DNA from: Chloroflexota bacterium
Lineage (GTDB): Bacteria > Chloroflexota > Limnocylindria > QHBO01
DNA: 22,079 nucleotides
Direction of reading: 5' to 3'
Assembly: GCA_019348395.1 (NCBI GenBank)
Contig: JAHWJN010000002.1
Span: forward strand, 1 to 22,079
Shown here piece by piece: positions 15,509 through 22,079 of this stretch. The position numbers were made by a program, and so were the translations under genes. Position 1 is the stretch's first letter. The number at the start of each line of letters is the position of its first letter. The notes under the pieces were generated by a model. It saw only the letters and a list, made by a program, of their open reading frames with translations. It did no database searches and had not been told where the DNA came from.

Positions 15509-17142
15509 CCGCGCGGGTGGATGCGGAGCTCGCGCTGCTGATCGATGTCGGCTCCGCCTGGACGAAGGCAGGCGTCGTCGCCAAGGCGCGGGGTCGATGG
15601 CGCCTCGTGGCCCATGTGGCGCAACCCAGCGCCTGGGGCGACGATGAGCTTCGCGGTGCGCTCGCCCAGCAGCTGGCGCGATCGGCGGATGCTCGCCTGG
15701 TCGACCGGCTCCAGGCGCTGATCGCGGGCGCCAACCGCATCGAGAGCCACACGCCGCGCCGTCCGGGACGGATTGCCGTCGTGGCGGTATCTCGCGAGCT
15801 GTCGGGTGGCAGCGCGCGGCGTGCCGCCGAGGCGGCCGGGTGGGAGGTGGTCGAGACGGTGACACTGGACGACGGCCGGCGTCTGGCCGATCGGCTCGCG
15901 ATCCTGCAGGCGGCCGAGGTCGACGCCTGGCTGCTGGCCGGTGGCTTCGATGACGCTCGAAGCCAGCGGGCCCTCGAGGCCGCGGCGCTCGTGGCCTCGG
16001 CCCGTCGCCCAGGCGGCGGGCCGGTGATCTGGGCCGGGTCAACGATGCTCTCCGAGGACGTCGCGGAGCTGTTCGAGTCCGGAGCGACGATCGTGGCCGA
16101 CAACCCGCGGCCGGATCCCCGGCGGGAGGAGCTGCCGCGCGTTCGCGAGCGGCTGCTGGCCGTCCTGCGCAGCACCCTCGCCGGCGAGGACGAGACGCAG
16201 CTGGCCACGGTGGCCCTGCCACGTGCCGTCGGCGCCCTGGCGGCCGCATCGCGCATGCGCATCCTGGCCGTCGATGTCGGCGCCCGGGCCGCCCTCCGGG
16301 CCCTGTCGGAGTCCGACGGAACCGTCGTCAGCCGGGTCCACGCGCGCGGCGGGCTCGGCGGCCTGGCAGCGCTGCCGGGCGCGGCGGCGCGGGTCGCGCG
16401 ACTGGCCGGCGACGCGGGGGACGAGTCGGCCGTGGCGGACCTGCTCCAGACGCTCCGCGCCCGTCCGTCGACCATGCCGCAGACGCCGGAGGACCTGTCG
16501 GCGACACACGCCGCGACCGTCGTGGCCCTGGCCGGGATGCTGGAAGAGGGACCGCCATCCGGGCTGGACCTGCTGATCGGGGGCGGACGATCGATCGCGG
16601 GCGCGCCATCGGCGCCGCACGCGGCACGGATGCTGCTCGACGGCGTCCGGCCTGTCGGCGTGACCCAGCTCGCGATCGACGCGGCCGGGCTCCTCGCGCC
16701 GCTCGGCTCCCTCCCCGACGACGAGATCCGCGAAGGAATGGCACTGCTTGCCGATGATCTCCTCGCGCCGCTGGGCACGGCCGTGGTGACCCGCGGCGGG
16801 GAGCTGGGCCGGCTCGCGATGCGCGTGACGGTCCACCGCCCCGGATGGCCCACGTCGCAGCCGATCGAGGTGCGTGGCGGGCAGCTGCAGGTCGTGCCGC
16901 TGGGCCGGGGCCAGCAGGCCGAAGTCCACATCGAGCTCGGCGACGGGGTCGGCCTGGGCAGTGCGCGCCGTTCTCCACGAATCGCCGCCCTCGCAACCGG
17001 TGGTGCGCTCGGCCTCGTGCTCGACGCCCGCGGCGTGCCGATCGCCCTGCCGCGCCGCGGCGACGATCGGCGGGCGATGCTCGCCTCGTGGCGCGAGGCC
17101 CTGTCCCGGGAGACGCCGCCCGGGGTGGAGCGAATCGCATGA
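15505..17142 (+). CDS. MutL-like ASKHA ATPase (glutamate mutase accessory family)
   Basis: The 545-residue product resembles the MutL/GlmL family linked to B12-dependent glutamate mutase (not mismatch-repair MutL). It has an actin/Hsp70-type two-lobed layout. The first phosphate loop LLIDVGSAWTKAG is well kept (D14, G16, S17, T20, K21). The second half has AVDVGARAALRAL (D257, G259), where family members usually have DIGGATTD, so this loop is degenerate. LLIGGGRS (G359-G361) fits the adenosine motif. ASKHA proteins of this type use ATP to remodel or activate a partner. No mutase S or E subunit lies nearby; instead four membrane-protein genes precede it with stop/start overlaps, and a KOW-like gene follows as ATGA. 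ATP binding is likely; hydrolysis is uncertain. Confidence 0.85.
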   Translation: MTARVDAELALLIDVGSAWTKAGVVAKARGRWRLVAHVAQPSAWGDDELRGALAQQLARSADARLVDRLQALIAGANRIESHTPRRPGRIAVVAVSRELSGGSARRAAEAAGWEVVETVTLDDGRRLADRLAILQAAEVDAWLLAGGFDDARSQRALEAAALVASARRPGGGPVIWAGSTMLSEDVAELFESGATIVADNPRPDPRREELPRVRERLLAVLRSTLAGEDETQLATVALPRAVGALAAASRMRILAVDVGARAALRALSESDGTVVSRVHARGGLGGLAALPGAAARVARLAGDAGDESAVADLLQTLRARPSTMPQTPEDLSATHAATVVALAGMLEEGPPSGLDLLIGGGRSIAGAPSAPHAARMLLDGVRPVGVTQLAIDAAGLLAPLGSLPDDEIREGMALLADDLLAPLGTAVVTRGGELGRLAMRVTVHRPGWPTSQPIEVRGGQLQVVPLGRGQQAEVHIELGDGVGLGSARRSPRIAALATGGALGLVLDARGVPIALPRRGDDRRAMLASWREALSRETPPGVERIA

Positions 17143-18170
17143 GCGTCGTCCACCGCGTCCGCCTGCCGGTGGGCGCCCGACCGCTCGTCGACGAGGGCCA
17201 CGCCGTCGAGCCAGCGGAGGTTCTCGCCACCAGGCGGCCCCCCGGCGAGGGGCGTGCCGTGCCCGTCGCCGGCGCGCTGCGTCGGTCCGCCGGTGCCGCG
17301 GCGGCGTGCGTGGTCGTCACTCCGGGAAGCGTCCTGTCGGCCGGGGAGCTGCTGGCGAGCGACGGTCGCGGTCGCGAGGTCCGCGTCCCGGACGACTGCC
17401 TCTTCCTGGGCTACGACGCGATCGACGGCTCGGCGCTGGTCGCCCCGCTGCTCGGCACCGAACCGATCCTCGGCCACGTGCGCGGTGAGGTGACGGGGGT
17501 CTCACCGGAGGCGATCGAGATTCGCGTCACCGGGGCACGGGTCGCCGGTGTCGGCGGAAGCGGCGGCGCCGTGCACGGTGAGCTGAGGGTGGCGGTCCAC
17601 GGCCCCGGCGATGAGCTGCGCGCCGGCGCGATCGATGTCGCGACCACCGGGCGGATCCTGGTGGGTGGCTCGCGCGCTTCCGCCGAGACACTCACCCGGG
17701 CGCGGGCCATGGGCGTCGCCGGCATCGTCCTCGGCGGTGTGCTCGACAAGGAGCTGCGCGACTTCGAGGCCACCCAGCGACGGCGCCGCGAGATCGGAGG
17801 CGAGCGCGGCGACCTCGCCATCCTGCTGCTCGAGGGGTTCGGCAAGGTCGGACTGGACCCGGACCTGTTCTCCTGGTTCGCCGCGCACGACGGCCACGTC
17901 GCCAGCCTGTTCGGGGAATCCGCCGAGCTGTACGTCTACGACGCGGCGCCGCCGCCCGCCAGACGAACGTTCCCACGCCCGGGCGATCGGGTCCTGGCGC
18001 ACCGGCGGCCGTATGCCGGCCTGAGCGGAGAGCTCGTTCGCGTCCTGCCCGGGCTCCACGCCACGCCCGCCGCCACGGCCCGCTCGGGCGTCGTCCGCTT
18101 CGACGACGGGCTGACGGCGGTGGTGCCCCTGGCCAACCTCGAGGCGGCGGAGCGGCTGTCGGGCGGCTGA
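17139..18170 (+). CDS. Uncharacterised protein with barrel-sandwich-like repeats and a C-terminal KOW-like motif
   Basis: The start is ATG 17139, overlapping the MutL-like stop as ATGA, which gives 343 residues. The N-terminal third shows two half-barrel motifs of lipoyl/RnfC type (EGHAVEPAEVLA and PGSVLSAGELLAS), followed by a beta-rich stretch with HVRGEV. A middle alpha/beta part reads TGRILVGGSRASAETLTRA and GVAGIVLGGVLDKEL. Near residues 282-306, RPGDRVLAHRRPYAGLSGEL fits a KOW motif, followed by VRFDDGLTAVVPLANLE. No membrane helix is obvious, so it is probably a soluble partner. It is the last gene before a promoter-like TATACT box and so closes the cluster. No named family was recognised and the function is unknown. 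Confidence 0.75.
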   Translation: MSVVHRVRLPVGARPLVDEGHAVEPAEVLATRRPPGEGRAVPVAGALRRSAGAAAACVVVTPGSVLSAGELLASDGRGREVRVPDDCLFLGYDAIDGSALVAPLLGTEPILGHVRGEVTGVSPEAIEIRVTGARVAGVGGSGGAVHGELRVAVHGPGDELRAGAIDVATTGRILVGGSRASAETLTRARAMGVAGIVLGGVLDKELRDFEATQRRRREIGGERGDLAILLLEGFGKVGLDPDLFSWFAAHDGHVASLFGESAELYVYDAAPPPARRTFPRPGDRVLAHRRPYAGLSGELVRVLPGLHATPAATARSGVVRFDDGLTAVVPLANLEAAERLSGG

Positions 18171-18182
18171 CGCACGCGTTCC

Positions 18183-18188
18183 TATACT
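18183..18188 (+). promoter_or_regulatory. Candidate -10 box (TATACT) for a leaderless tsaE transcript
   Basis: TATACT matches five of six bases of the TATAAT consensus and lies in the 25-nt gap before tsaE. Only 7 nt separate it from the ATG at 18196, the usual distance from a -10 box to the transcription start. The message would then begin at or within a base or two of the start codon. No Shine-Dalgarno is present in the gap, which agrees with leaderless translation. The -35 region is weak. Confidence 0.55.
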
Positions 18189-18195
18189 GCTCGCC

Positions 18196-18693
18196 ATGCA
18201 CCCGAACAGCACCGCCGCCATTCGTGGCGGCGAGTGGTCGAGTACGGACGTCGAGGTGACGCGCGCCCTGGGCCGCGCCCTCGGGCGCGCCGCGAATCCC
18301 GGAACGGTGCTCGCCCTCATCGGTCCGCTGGGCGCCGGCAAGACGCAGCTGGCGAAGGGCGTGGCCGACGGCCTGGAGGTCATCGGCGTCGTCAACAGCC
18401 CGACCTTCATCCTCATGAACGAGCACCCGGGCCGGCTGCGGATGTACCACATCGACGCGTACCGGCTCGGCGATCCCGAGGAGGCGGTCGCCGCCGGCCT
18501 GCTCGACGAGCGGCAGGTGGACGGGGTGACCGTCATCGAGTGGGCAGACCGGCTCACTGGCTGGTTGCCGCCCGAGCGGCTGGAGATCGAGCTCATGCCC
18601 GGGGCCGGCGAGGGGGAGCGGACCCTGCGCTGGAGCGCGCACGGCGCGTCGCACGAGCGACTCGCCCGCCGGGTGGGGGACCTTGCATCGTGA
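18196..18693 (+). CDS. tsaE: tRNA t6A synthesis ATPase TsaE
   Basis: TsaE is the P-loop ATPase that drives turnover of the TsaBD complex making N6-threonylcarbamoyladenosine at A37 of ANN-decoding tRNAs. The 165-residue product has Walker A GPLGAGKT (K49) followed by the family signatures SPTFILMNEH, HIDAYRLGDPEE and VIEWADRL. Length is within the normal 140-170 range, with an N-terminal extension of about 12 residues before the domain. The ATG sits 7 nt after a TATACT box and lacks a Shine-Dalgarno. The stop overlaps the tsaB GTG as GTGA, so synthesis with TsaB is likely coupled. Confidence 0.96.
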   Translation: MHPNSTAAIRGGEWSSTDVEVTRALGRALGRAANPGTVLALIGPLGAGKTQLAKGVADGLEVIGVVNSPTFILMNEHPGRLRMYHIDAYRLGDPEEAVAAGLLDERQVDGVTVIEWADRLTGWLPPERLEIELMPGAGEGERTLRWSAHGASHERLARRVGDLAS

Positions 18694-19325
18694 TCATCGC
18701 CATCGACGGCACTTCCACCGACCTCTCGGTGGCGCTCGCCGAGCCGAACGGGACCCTGATCGGCGATGAGGCGTGGAGCTCCGCCCAGCGCCAGTCGTCC
18801 GCGCTGCTGCCGCGCCTGCTGGCGCTCCTCGATCGACACGGCCGGCGACTCGGCGCCGCCTCGTCGGTGGCGGTCGGTGCCGGCCCGGGCTCGTTCACGG
18901 GCCTGCGCGTGGCGATGGCCCTGGCGAAGGGCCTGGCGCTGGCGCTGCACCTCCCCGTGGTGGGTGTGCCAAGCATGGAGGCGTGGCTGGCCGCCGAGCC
19001 CGACGCGGTCGCGGCAACGGTGCGTTCGGGCGCACGGGAGGCCTTTGTCCACCTGCGCGGCGAGCCGCAGCCGGCGATCGCCGACCGCGACCTGCTTGTC
19101 GAGCGGATCGGAGACCGGCCGGTGGTGGCGCCGGCCGAGCTCGTGGATGCCTTCGGCATCCGCAACGCCACGGCACCTCGCGCCGCGGCCACCATCGCGC
19201 GGATGGCGGCCGAGCGGCTCGCCGCGGACCCGTCCGGCGACGACCTGCGCCGCCTCGAACCGCGTTACCTGCGGGCGCCACGCGACGTCGAGTCGACCGG
19301 CACGGAGGTGGTCCGATGGCGTTGA
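18690..19325 (+). CDS. tsaB: tRNA t6A synthesis protein TsaB
   Basis: TsaB is the non-catalytic ASKHA partner that dimerises with TsaD. Started at GTG 18690, overlapping the tsaE stop, it has 211 residues beginning MIIAIDGTSTDLSVALAEPN. The hallmark GAGPGSFTGLRVAMALAKGLA is present in slightly longer context near residues 68-88, followed by VVGVPSMEAW. A longer reading frame upstream runs through tsaE and is an artefact of high GC. The typical N-terminal IDTS is IDGTS here. The C-terminus overlaps rimI by 10 nt. The position between tsaE and rimI-tsaD is the common bacterial order. Confidence 0.94.
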   Translation: MIIAIDGTSTDLSVALAEPNGTLIGDEAWSSAQRQSSALLPRLLALLDRHGRRLGAASSVAVGAGPGSFTGLRVAMALAKGLALALHLPVVGVPSMEAWLAAEPDAVAATVRSGAREAFVHLRGEPQPAIADRDLLVERIGDRPVVAPAELVDAFGIRNATAPRAAATIARMAAERLAADPSGDDLRRLEPRYLRAPRDVESTGTEVVRWR

Positions 19326-19828
19326 CGGCGCGAATCGTGGTCGGCCCGATGCGGTTCGATGACGTTGCCGCCGTGCACGAGATCGAGCGGCTCAGCTTCC
19401 AGACGCCGTGGCCCGCCGATGCCTTCGAGCAGGAGCTGCGCGGCAATCGGCTGGCGCGCTACCTCGTGGCACGCGCCGGCGATCGCGTGGTCGGCTTCGC
19501 GGGCGTGTGGCTCATGGTCGACGAGGCGCACGTGACCACCTTCGGCGTCCACCCCGACTGGCGCCGGCAGGGAATCGGCCGCCAGCTGCTGCTCAAGCTC
19601 GCCGAGCTGAGCGTGACCATCGGGGCGCGGCGCATGACGCTCGAGGTTCGCGTCTCGAACCAGGCGGCGCAGGCGCTCTACCGGCAGTTCGGGTTCGAGA
19701 TCGCCGGCCGCCGGCACCGCTACTACACCGACGACGGGGAGGACGCCCTCATCATGACCACGCCGGATCTCGCGGATCCGGCGTTGCGCGCCCTCGTCGA
19801 TGCCGAGCGTCGGAGGCTGGCGGGATGA
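19316..19828 (+). CDS. rimI: Ribosomal protein S18 alanine N-acetyltransferase-type GNAT (RimI)
   Basis: RimI acetylates the N-terminal alanine of ribosomal protein S18; in some lineages its specificity is broader. The ATG at 19316 gives 170 residues and a 10-nt overlap with tsaB. GNAT features are clear: an N-terminal strand/helix with IERLSFQTPWPADAFEQEL, the acetyl-CoA loop VHPDWRRQGIGRQLL, then LEVRVSNQAAQALYRQFGF and the closing RYYTDDGEDALIM, which is typical of RimI. A polar C-terminal tail of about 20 residues is extra. It lies between tsaB and tsaD, the usual context for rimI. Substrate is inferred from family and synteny. Confidence 0.92.
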   Translation: MALTARIVVGPMRFDDVAAVHEIERLSFQTPWPADAFEQELRGNRLARYLVARAGDRVVGFAGVWLMVDEAHVTTFGVHPDWRRQGIGRQLLLKLAELSVTIGARRMTLEVRVSNQAAQALYRQFGFEIAGRRHRYYTDDGEDALIMTTPDLADPALRALVDAERRRLAG

Positions 19829-20874
19829 GCGGTCCGCGGATCCTGGCCATCGAATCGTCCTGCGACGAGACCGGCGTGGCGGTCGTGGTCGGCGGGCGGC
19901 GGATTGAGGCGAACCAGGTGGCGACCCAGGTCGCGCTCCACGCCGCGACGGGCGGCATCGTGCCGGAGGTGGCGGCGCGCCAGCAGCTGCGCTGGATCGT
20001 GCCCACCGTCGAGGCGGCGCTCGAGGAGGCGAGCACCGGCTGGGCCGATCTCGACGCGGTGGCGGTCACCTACGGACCGGGCCTCATCGGCTCGCTGCTC
20101 GTCGGCGTCAACGTGGCCAAGGCCTTCAGCGCGGTGCATGGCCTGCCGCTAGTCGGCGTCAACCACATCGAGGGCCACATCTACGCGAACTGGCTCACCG
20201 AAGCGGCCGCGGACGAGCCGATGCCGGCCGAGCCGCCGTTTCCGCTGCTCTGTCTGGTGGTGAGCGGCGGCCACACCCAGCTCGTGCTCATGCATGACCA
20301 CGGGCGGTACACCCTGCTCGGTCAGACGGTCGATGACGCGGCCGGCGAGGCGTTCGACAAGGTCGGCCGGCTGCTCGGACTGCCGTATCCCGGCGGCCCG
20401 GCCATCTCTCAGGCGGCCGAGGGGGCGTCGGCCGCCACCCGCTTTCCCCGCGCGCGGACCGAGGGACGCTACGACTTCAGCTTCTCCGGGCTGAAGACCG
20501 CGGTGCTGCGCGCGGTGGAGGGATACCGGGACCGTGGAGACGCCATTCCCGTCGACGGGCTGGCTGCCGCATTCGAGGAGGCGGTCGTCGACGCGCTCGC
20601 CACGAAGACCGTCGCCGCCGCGATCGACCACGGCGTGGCCGCGGTGGCGCTGGGAGGCGGCGTTGCCGCGAACCGGTTGCTGCGCGCCACGTTGCAGGAA
20701 CGGCTGCAGGCCGAGGGACGTTCATTGCTCGTGCCACGGCCGGCGTGGTGCACCGACAACGGCGCCATGATCGGGGCCGCCGCTGGGTTCCGGTACGTCG
20801 CCGGTGACCGCGCCGACTCGGCGCTGGAGGCGATTCCGAACCTCTCGCTGCCGTGGTTGGGGACGACCGGGTGA
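19825..20874 (+). CDS. tsaD: tRNA N6-adenosine threonylcarbamoyltransferase TsaD
   Basis: TsaD transfers the threonylcarbamoyl group from TC-AMP to A37 of tRNA. The product has 349 residues, within the normal 330-350. The N-terminus ILAIESSCDETGVAVV is diagnostic. Metal ligands H114 and H118 appear in NHIEGHIYA. Other signatures are VSGGHTQLVL, DDAAGEAFDKVGRLLGL, YPGGPAI, SFSGLKTAV, GGGVAANRLLR and CTDNGAMIG. The ATG overlaps the rimI stop as ATGA, and the stop overlaps the rsmA GTG. With tsaE and tsaB beside it, the window holds most of the t6A pathway; tsaC is not here. Confidence 0.97.
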   Translation: MSGPRILAIESSCDETGVAVVVGGRRIEANQVATQVALHAATGGIVPEVAARQQLRWIVPTVEAALEEASTGWADLDAVAVTYGPGLIGSLLVGVNVAKAFSAVHGLPLVGVNHIEGHIYANWLTEAAADEPMPAEPPFPLLCLVVSGGHTQLVLMHDHGRYTLLGQTVDDAAGEAFDKVGRLLGLPYPGGPAISQAAEGASAATRFPRARTEGRYDFSFSGLKTAVLRAVEGYRDRGDAIPVDGLAAAFEEAVVDALATKTVAAAIDHGVAAVALGGGVAANRLLRATLQERLQAEGRSLLVPRPAWCTDNGAMIGAAAGFRYVAGDRADSALEAIPNLSLPWLGTTG

Positions 20875-21737
20875 GCGACCCGCTGGCGCCCGAGCGGCTC
20901 GCCCCGCCGACGCCCGGTCAGCTCCGGCGGCTCATGGGTGCCGAGCGGCTGCGACCGCGGAAGAGCCTGAGCCAGAACTTCCTCACCGACCCGGAGGCGC
21001 TGGATGCGATCGTGGCCGCCGCCGAGCTGCAGCCGGGCGACCGCGTCGTCGAGATCGGCCCCGGGCTCGGGGTGCTCACCCGGCGGCTGCTCGCGGCCGG
21101 CGCATCGGTCCTGGCAGTCGAGCTCGACCCGAGGCTGGCCGAGTACCTGCGGCAAGAGCTGTACGGGGTCGATCGCTTCGAGCTGATCGAGGCCGACGCA
21201 CTGACCATCCACCCGCGCGAGTGCTTCCTGGGCCAGCGCTTCAAGCTGGTGGCGAACATTCCGTATCACATCACCAGCCCCCTGCTGCACACGTTCCTCG
21301 AGGGCGATCGTCCGCCCGATCTCACCGTGCTTCTCGTGCAGCTGGAGGTCGCCGAGCGCGTGGCCGCGCCGCCCGGACAGATGAGCTACCTGTCGGCCTT
21401 CGTCCAGAACATCACGAGCGCCGAGGTGATCACGCGCGTCCCGGCGGCCGCCTTCGAGCCCGAGCCGAAGGTGGACTCCGCGGTGCTGCGTCTGCGCCGG
21501 CGTTCCGAGCCGGTGGTGCCGGTCGGCGAAGGGCGAGAGCCGTTCTACCGAGTGGTGCAGGCCGCCTTCCGCCAGCGTCGCAAGCAGGTCCACAACCGGC
21601 TGACCCGCGAGCTGCCGGTGGATCGCGAGGCCGTTGAGCGCGCGCTGGCCGCGTGTGCTGTGACCCCCGACCGACGCCCCCAGACCCTGAGCGTGGAGGA
21701 GTGGGCCTGCCTGACCGGCGAGCTCGGGCCACTGTGA
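20871..21737 (+). CDS. rsmA: 16S rRNA (adenine1518/1519-N6)-dimethyltransferase RsmA/KsgA
   Basis: RsmA dimethylates two adjacent adenines in helix 45 of 16S rRNA late in 30S assembly. Started at GTG 20871, which overlaps the tsaD stop as GTGA, it has 288 residues; an in-frame GTG at 20853 would add six. Motifs include the N-terminal SLSQNFL, SAM-binding EIGPGLGVLTRRLL, acidic VELD after strand 2, and the catalytic N129-I-P-Y132. The C-terminal helical domain has AAFRQRRKQVHNRL. The order rsmA-ispE is a widespread pairing. The N-terminal extension of about 30 residues before QNFL is a little longer than in E. coli KsgA. Confidence 0.96.
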   Translation: MSDPLAPERLAPPTPGQLRRLMGAERLRPRKSLSQNFLTDPEALDAIVAAAELQPGDRVVEIGPGLGVLTRRLLAAGASVLAVELDPRLAEYLRQELYGVDRFELIEADALTIHPRECFLGQRFKLVANIPYHITSPLLHTFLEGDRPPDLTVLLVQLEVAERVAAPPGQMSYLSAFVQNITSAEVITRVPAAAFEPEPKVDSAVLRLRRRSEPVVPVGEGREPFYRVVQAAFRQRRKQVHNRLTRELPVDREAVERALAACAVTPDRRPQTLSVEEWACLTGELGPL

Positions 21738-22079
21738 GCGTCCCCCTGCGCCTGGACGCGCCGGCCAAGCTGAATCTCGGGTTGCGCGTCACCGGCCGCC
21801 GGGACGATGGCCGCCACGAGCTCGACAGCATCTTCGTGCTTCTCGAGCTCGCCGATCGGCTCCTGCTGATGCCGGGCTGCAGCGGCCTCCGCGTCGAGGG
21901 TGACGGCGCGGCGGGCCTGCCGCTCGACCATCGCAACCTTGCCTGGCGCGGGTTGGTGGCGGGGCTCGACGGGGCGCCGGACCTTGCCTGCCTCGCCCTC
22001 GAGAAGCGGATCGCCGCGGAGGCCGGGCTCGGTGGAGGCTCGTCCGACGCCGCGGCCGCCTGGCGGCTCAGATCGGAAG
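21734..22079 (+). CDS. ispE: 4-diphosphocytidyl-2-C-methyl-D-erythritol kinase, 5' part (partial)
   Basis: IspE phosphorylates CDP-ME in the MEP pathway to isoprenoids. The GTG start at 21734 overlaps the rsmA stop. About 115 codons are readable. The N-terminus has APAKLNLGLRVTGRRDDGRH, with K12 matching the catalytic lysine, and the GHMP ATP loop AGLGGGSSDAAAAW begins near residue 97. The 3' two thirds are missing because the sequence ends. The final bases 22070-22079 equal the Illumina adapter start, so the last three readable residues (R-S-E) after WRL are probably not real. Its presence indicates the non-mevalonate pathway. Confidence 0.93.
   Translation, partial: MSVPLRLDAPAKLNLGLRVTGRRDDGRHELDSIFVLLELADRLLLMPGCSGLRVEGDGAAGLPLDHRNLAWRGLVAGLDGAPDLACLALEKRIAAEAGLGGGSSDAAAAWRLRSE
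22070..22079. other. Probable sequencing-adapter remnant at the end
   Basis: The last ten bases, AGATCGGAAG, are identical to the first ten of the Illumina TruSeq adapter (AGATCGGAAGAGC). They fall exactly at the sequence terminus, inside ispE, where the protein leaves its conserved pattern. This points to untrimmed read-through at a contig end and not to genomic sequence. Confidence 0.85.

Noticed and set aside
15505..17142. Reading the MutL-like protein as DNA mismatch repair MutL
   Set aside because: There is no GHKL ATPase pattern; the sequence has the ASKHA DVGSAWTK loop, so the name is a homonym.
18234..19325. A 363-codon frame containing tsaB with a long N-terminal extension
   Set aside because: The extra residues overlap tsaE in another frame and are Arg-rich nonsense. 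The GTG at 18690 gives a normal TsaB N-terminus.
1..22079. Mobile elements, defence islands, CRISPR or horizontally acquired inserts
   Set aside because: No transposase, integrase, direct-repeat array, tRNA or composition break was seen; all genes share strand, spacing style and GC-rich codon use.

Overview
This is a high-GC (roughly 70%), gene-dense bacterial chromosomal segment. Every gene lies on the + strand, and most junctions are overlaps of 1-17 nt or gaps under 40 nt. The largest unoccupied stretch is the 105 nt at 3897-4001. I see no rRNA, tRNA, CRISPR array, insertion sequence, integrase or attachment site. The gene set suggests a Chloroflexota-type genome, possibly a Limnocylindria/Ellin6529-like uncultured lineage. 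That placement is an inference from gene order, GC content and a membrane-protein cluster built around a MutL-like ATPase; I could not run a phylogeny.

Region 1 (1-3896) is the distal end of the alpha ribosomal operon: rpsK (3' end), rpsD, rpoA, rplQ, truA, rplM, rpsI. It supplies ribosomal proteins, the RNA polymerase alpha subunit and a tRNA pseudouridine synthase. A GC-rich hairpin and a TATCCT box separate it from the next block.

Region 2 (4002-11798) is an envelope and metabolite block. cdaA and cdaR encode a membrane c-di-AMP cyclase and its YbbR-type regulator. They are followed by glmM and glmS (hexosamine supply for UDP-GlcNAc), acpS (acyl-carrier-protein activation), nnrD (NAD(P)H-hydrate repair) and alr (D-alanine for peptidoglycan). 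c-di-AMP signalling is thus physically linked to cell-wall precursor synthesis.

Region 3 (11835-18170) is the least explained. It holds a divergent macro-domain protein, an 83-aa orphan, a two-TM protein resembling DUF6754, three further membrane proteins, an actin/Hsp70-fold (ASKHA) ATPase of the glutamate-mutase MutL type, and a protein with barrel-sandwich-like and KOW-like segments. Genes from 11835 onward are chained by stop/start overlaps. No B12-dependent mutase subunit is present, so the MutL-like protein probably serves another purpose. This is the best candidate here for an undescribed system, probably an ATPase-linked membrane complex.

Region 4 (18196-22079) opens with a TATACT box only 7 nt upstream of the tsaE ATG, suggesting a leaderless transcript. 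It carries tsaE, tsaB, rimI and tsaD (the t6A tRNA-modification set with the usual acetyltransferase), then rsmA and the 5' part of ispE. The last ten bases (22070-22079) equal the start of the Illumina TruSeq adapter, so the final ispE codons are probably not genomic and the window ends at an assembly artefact.
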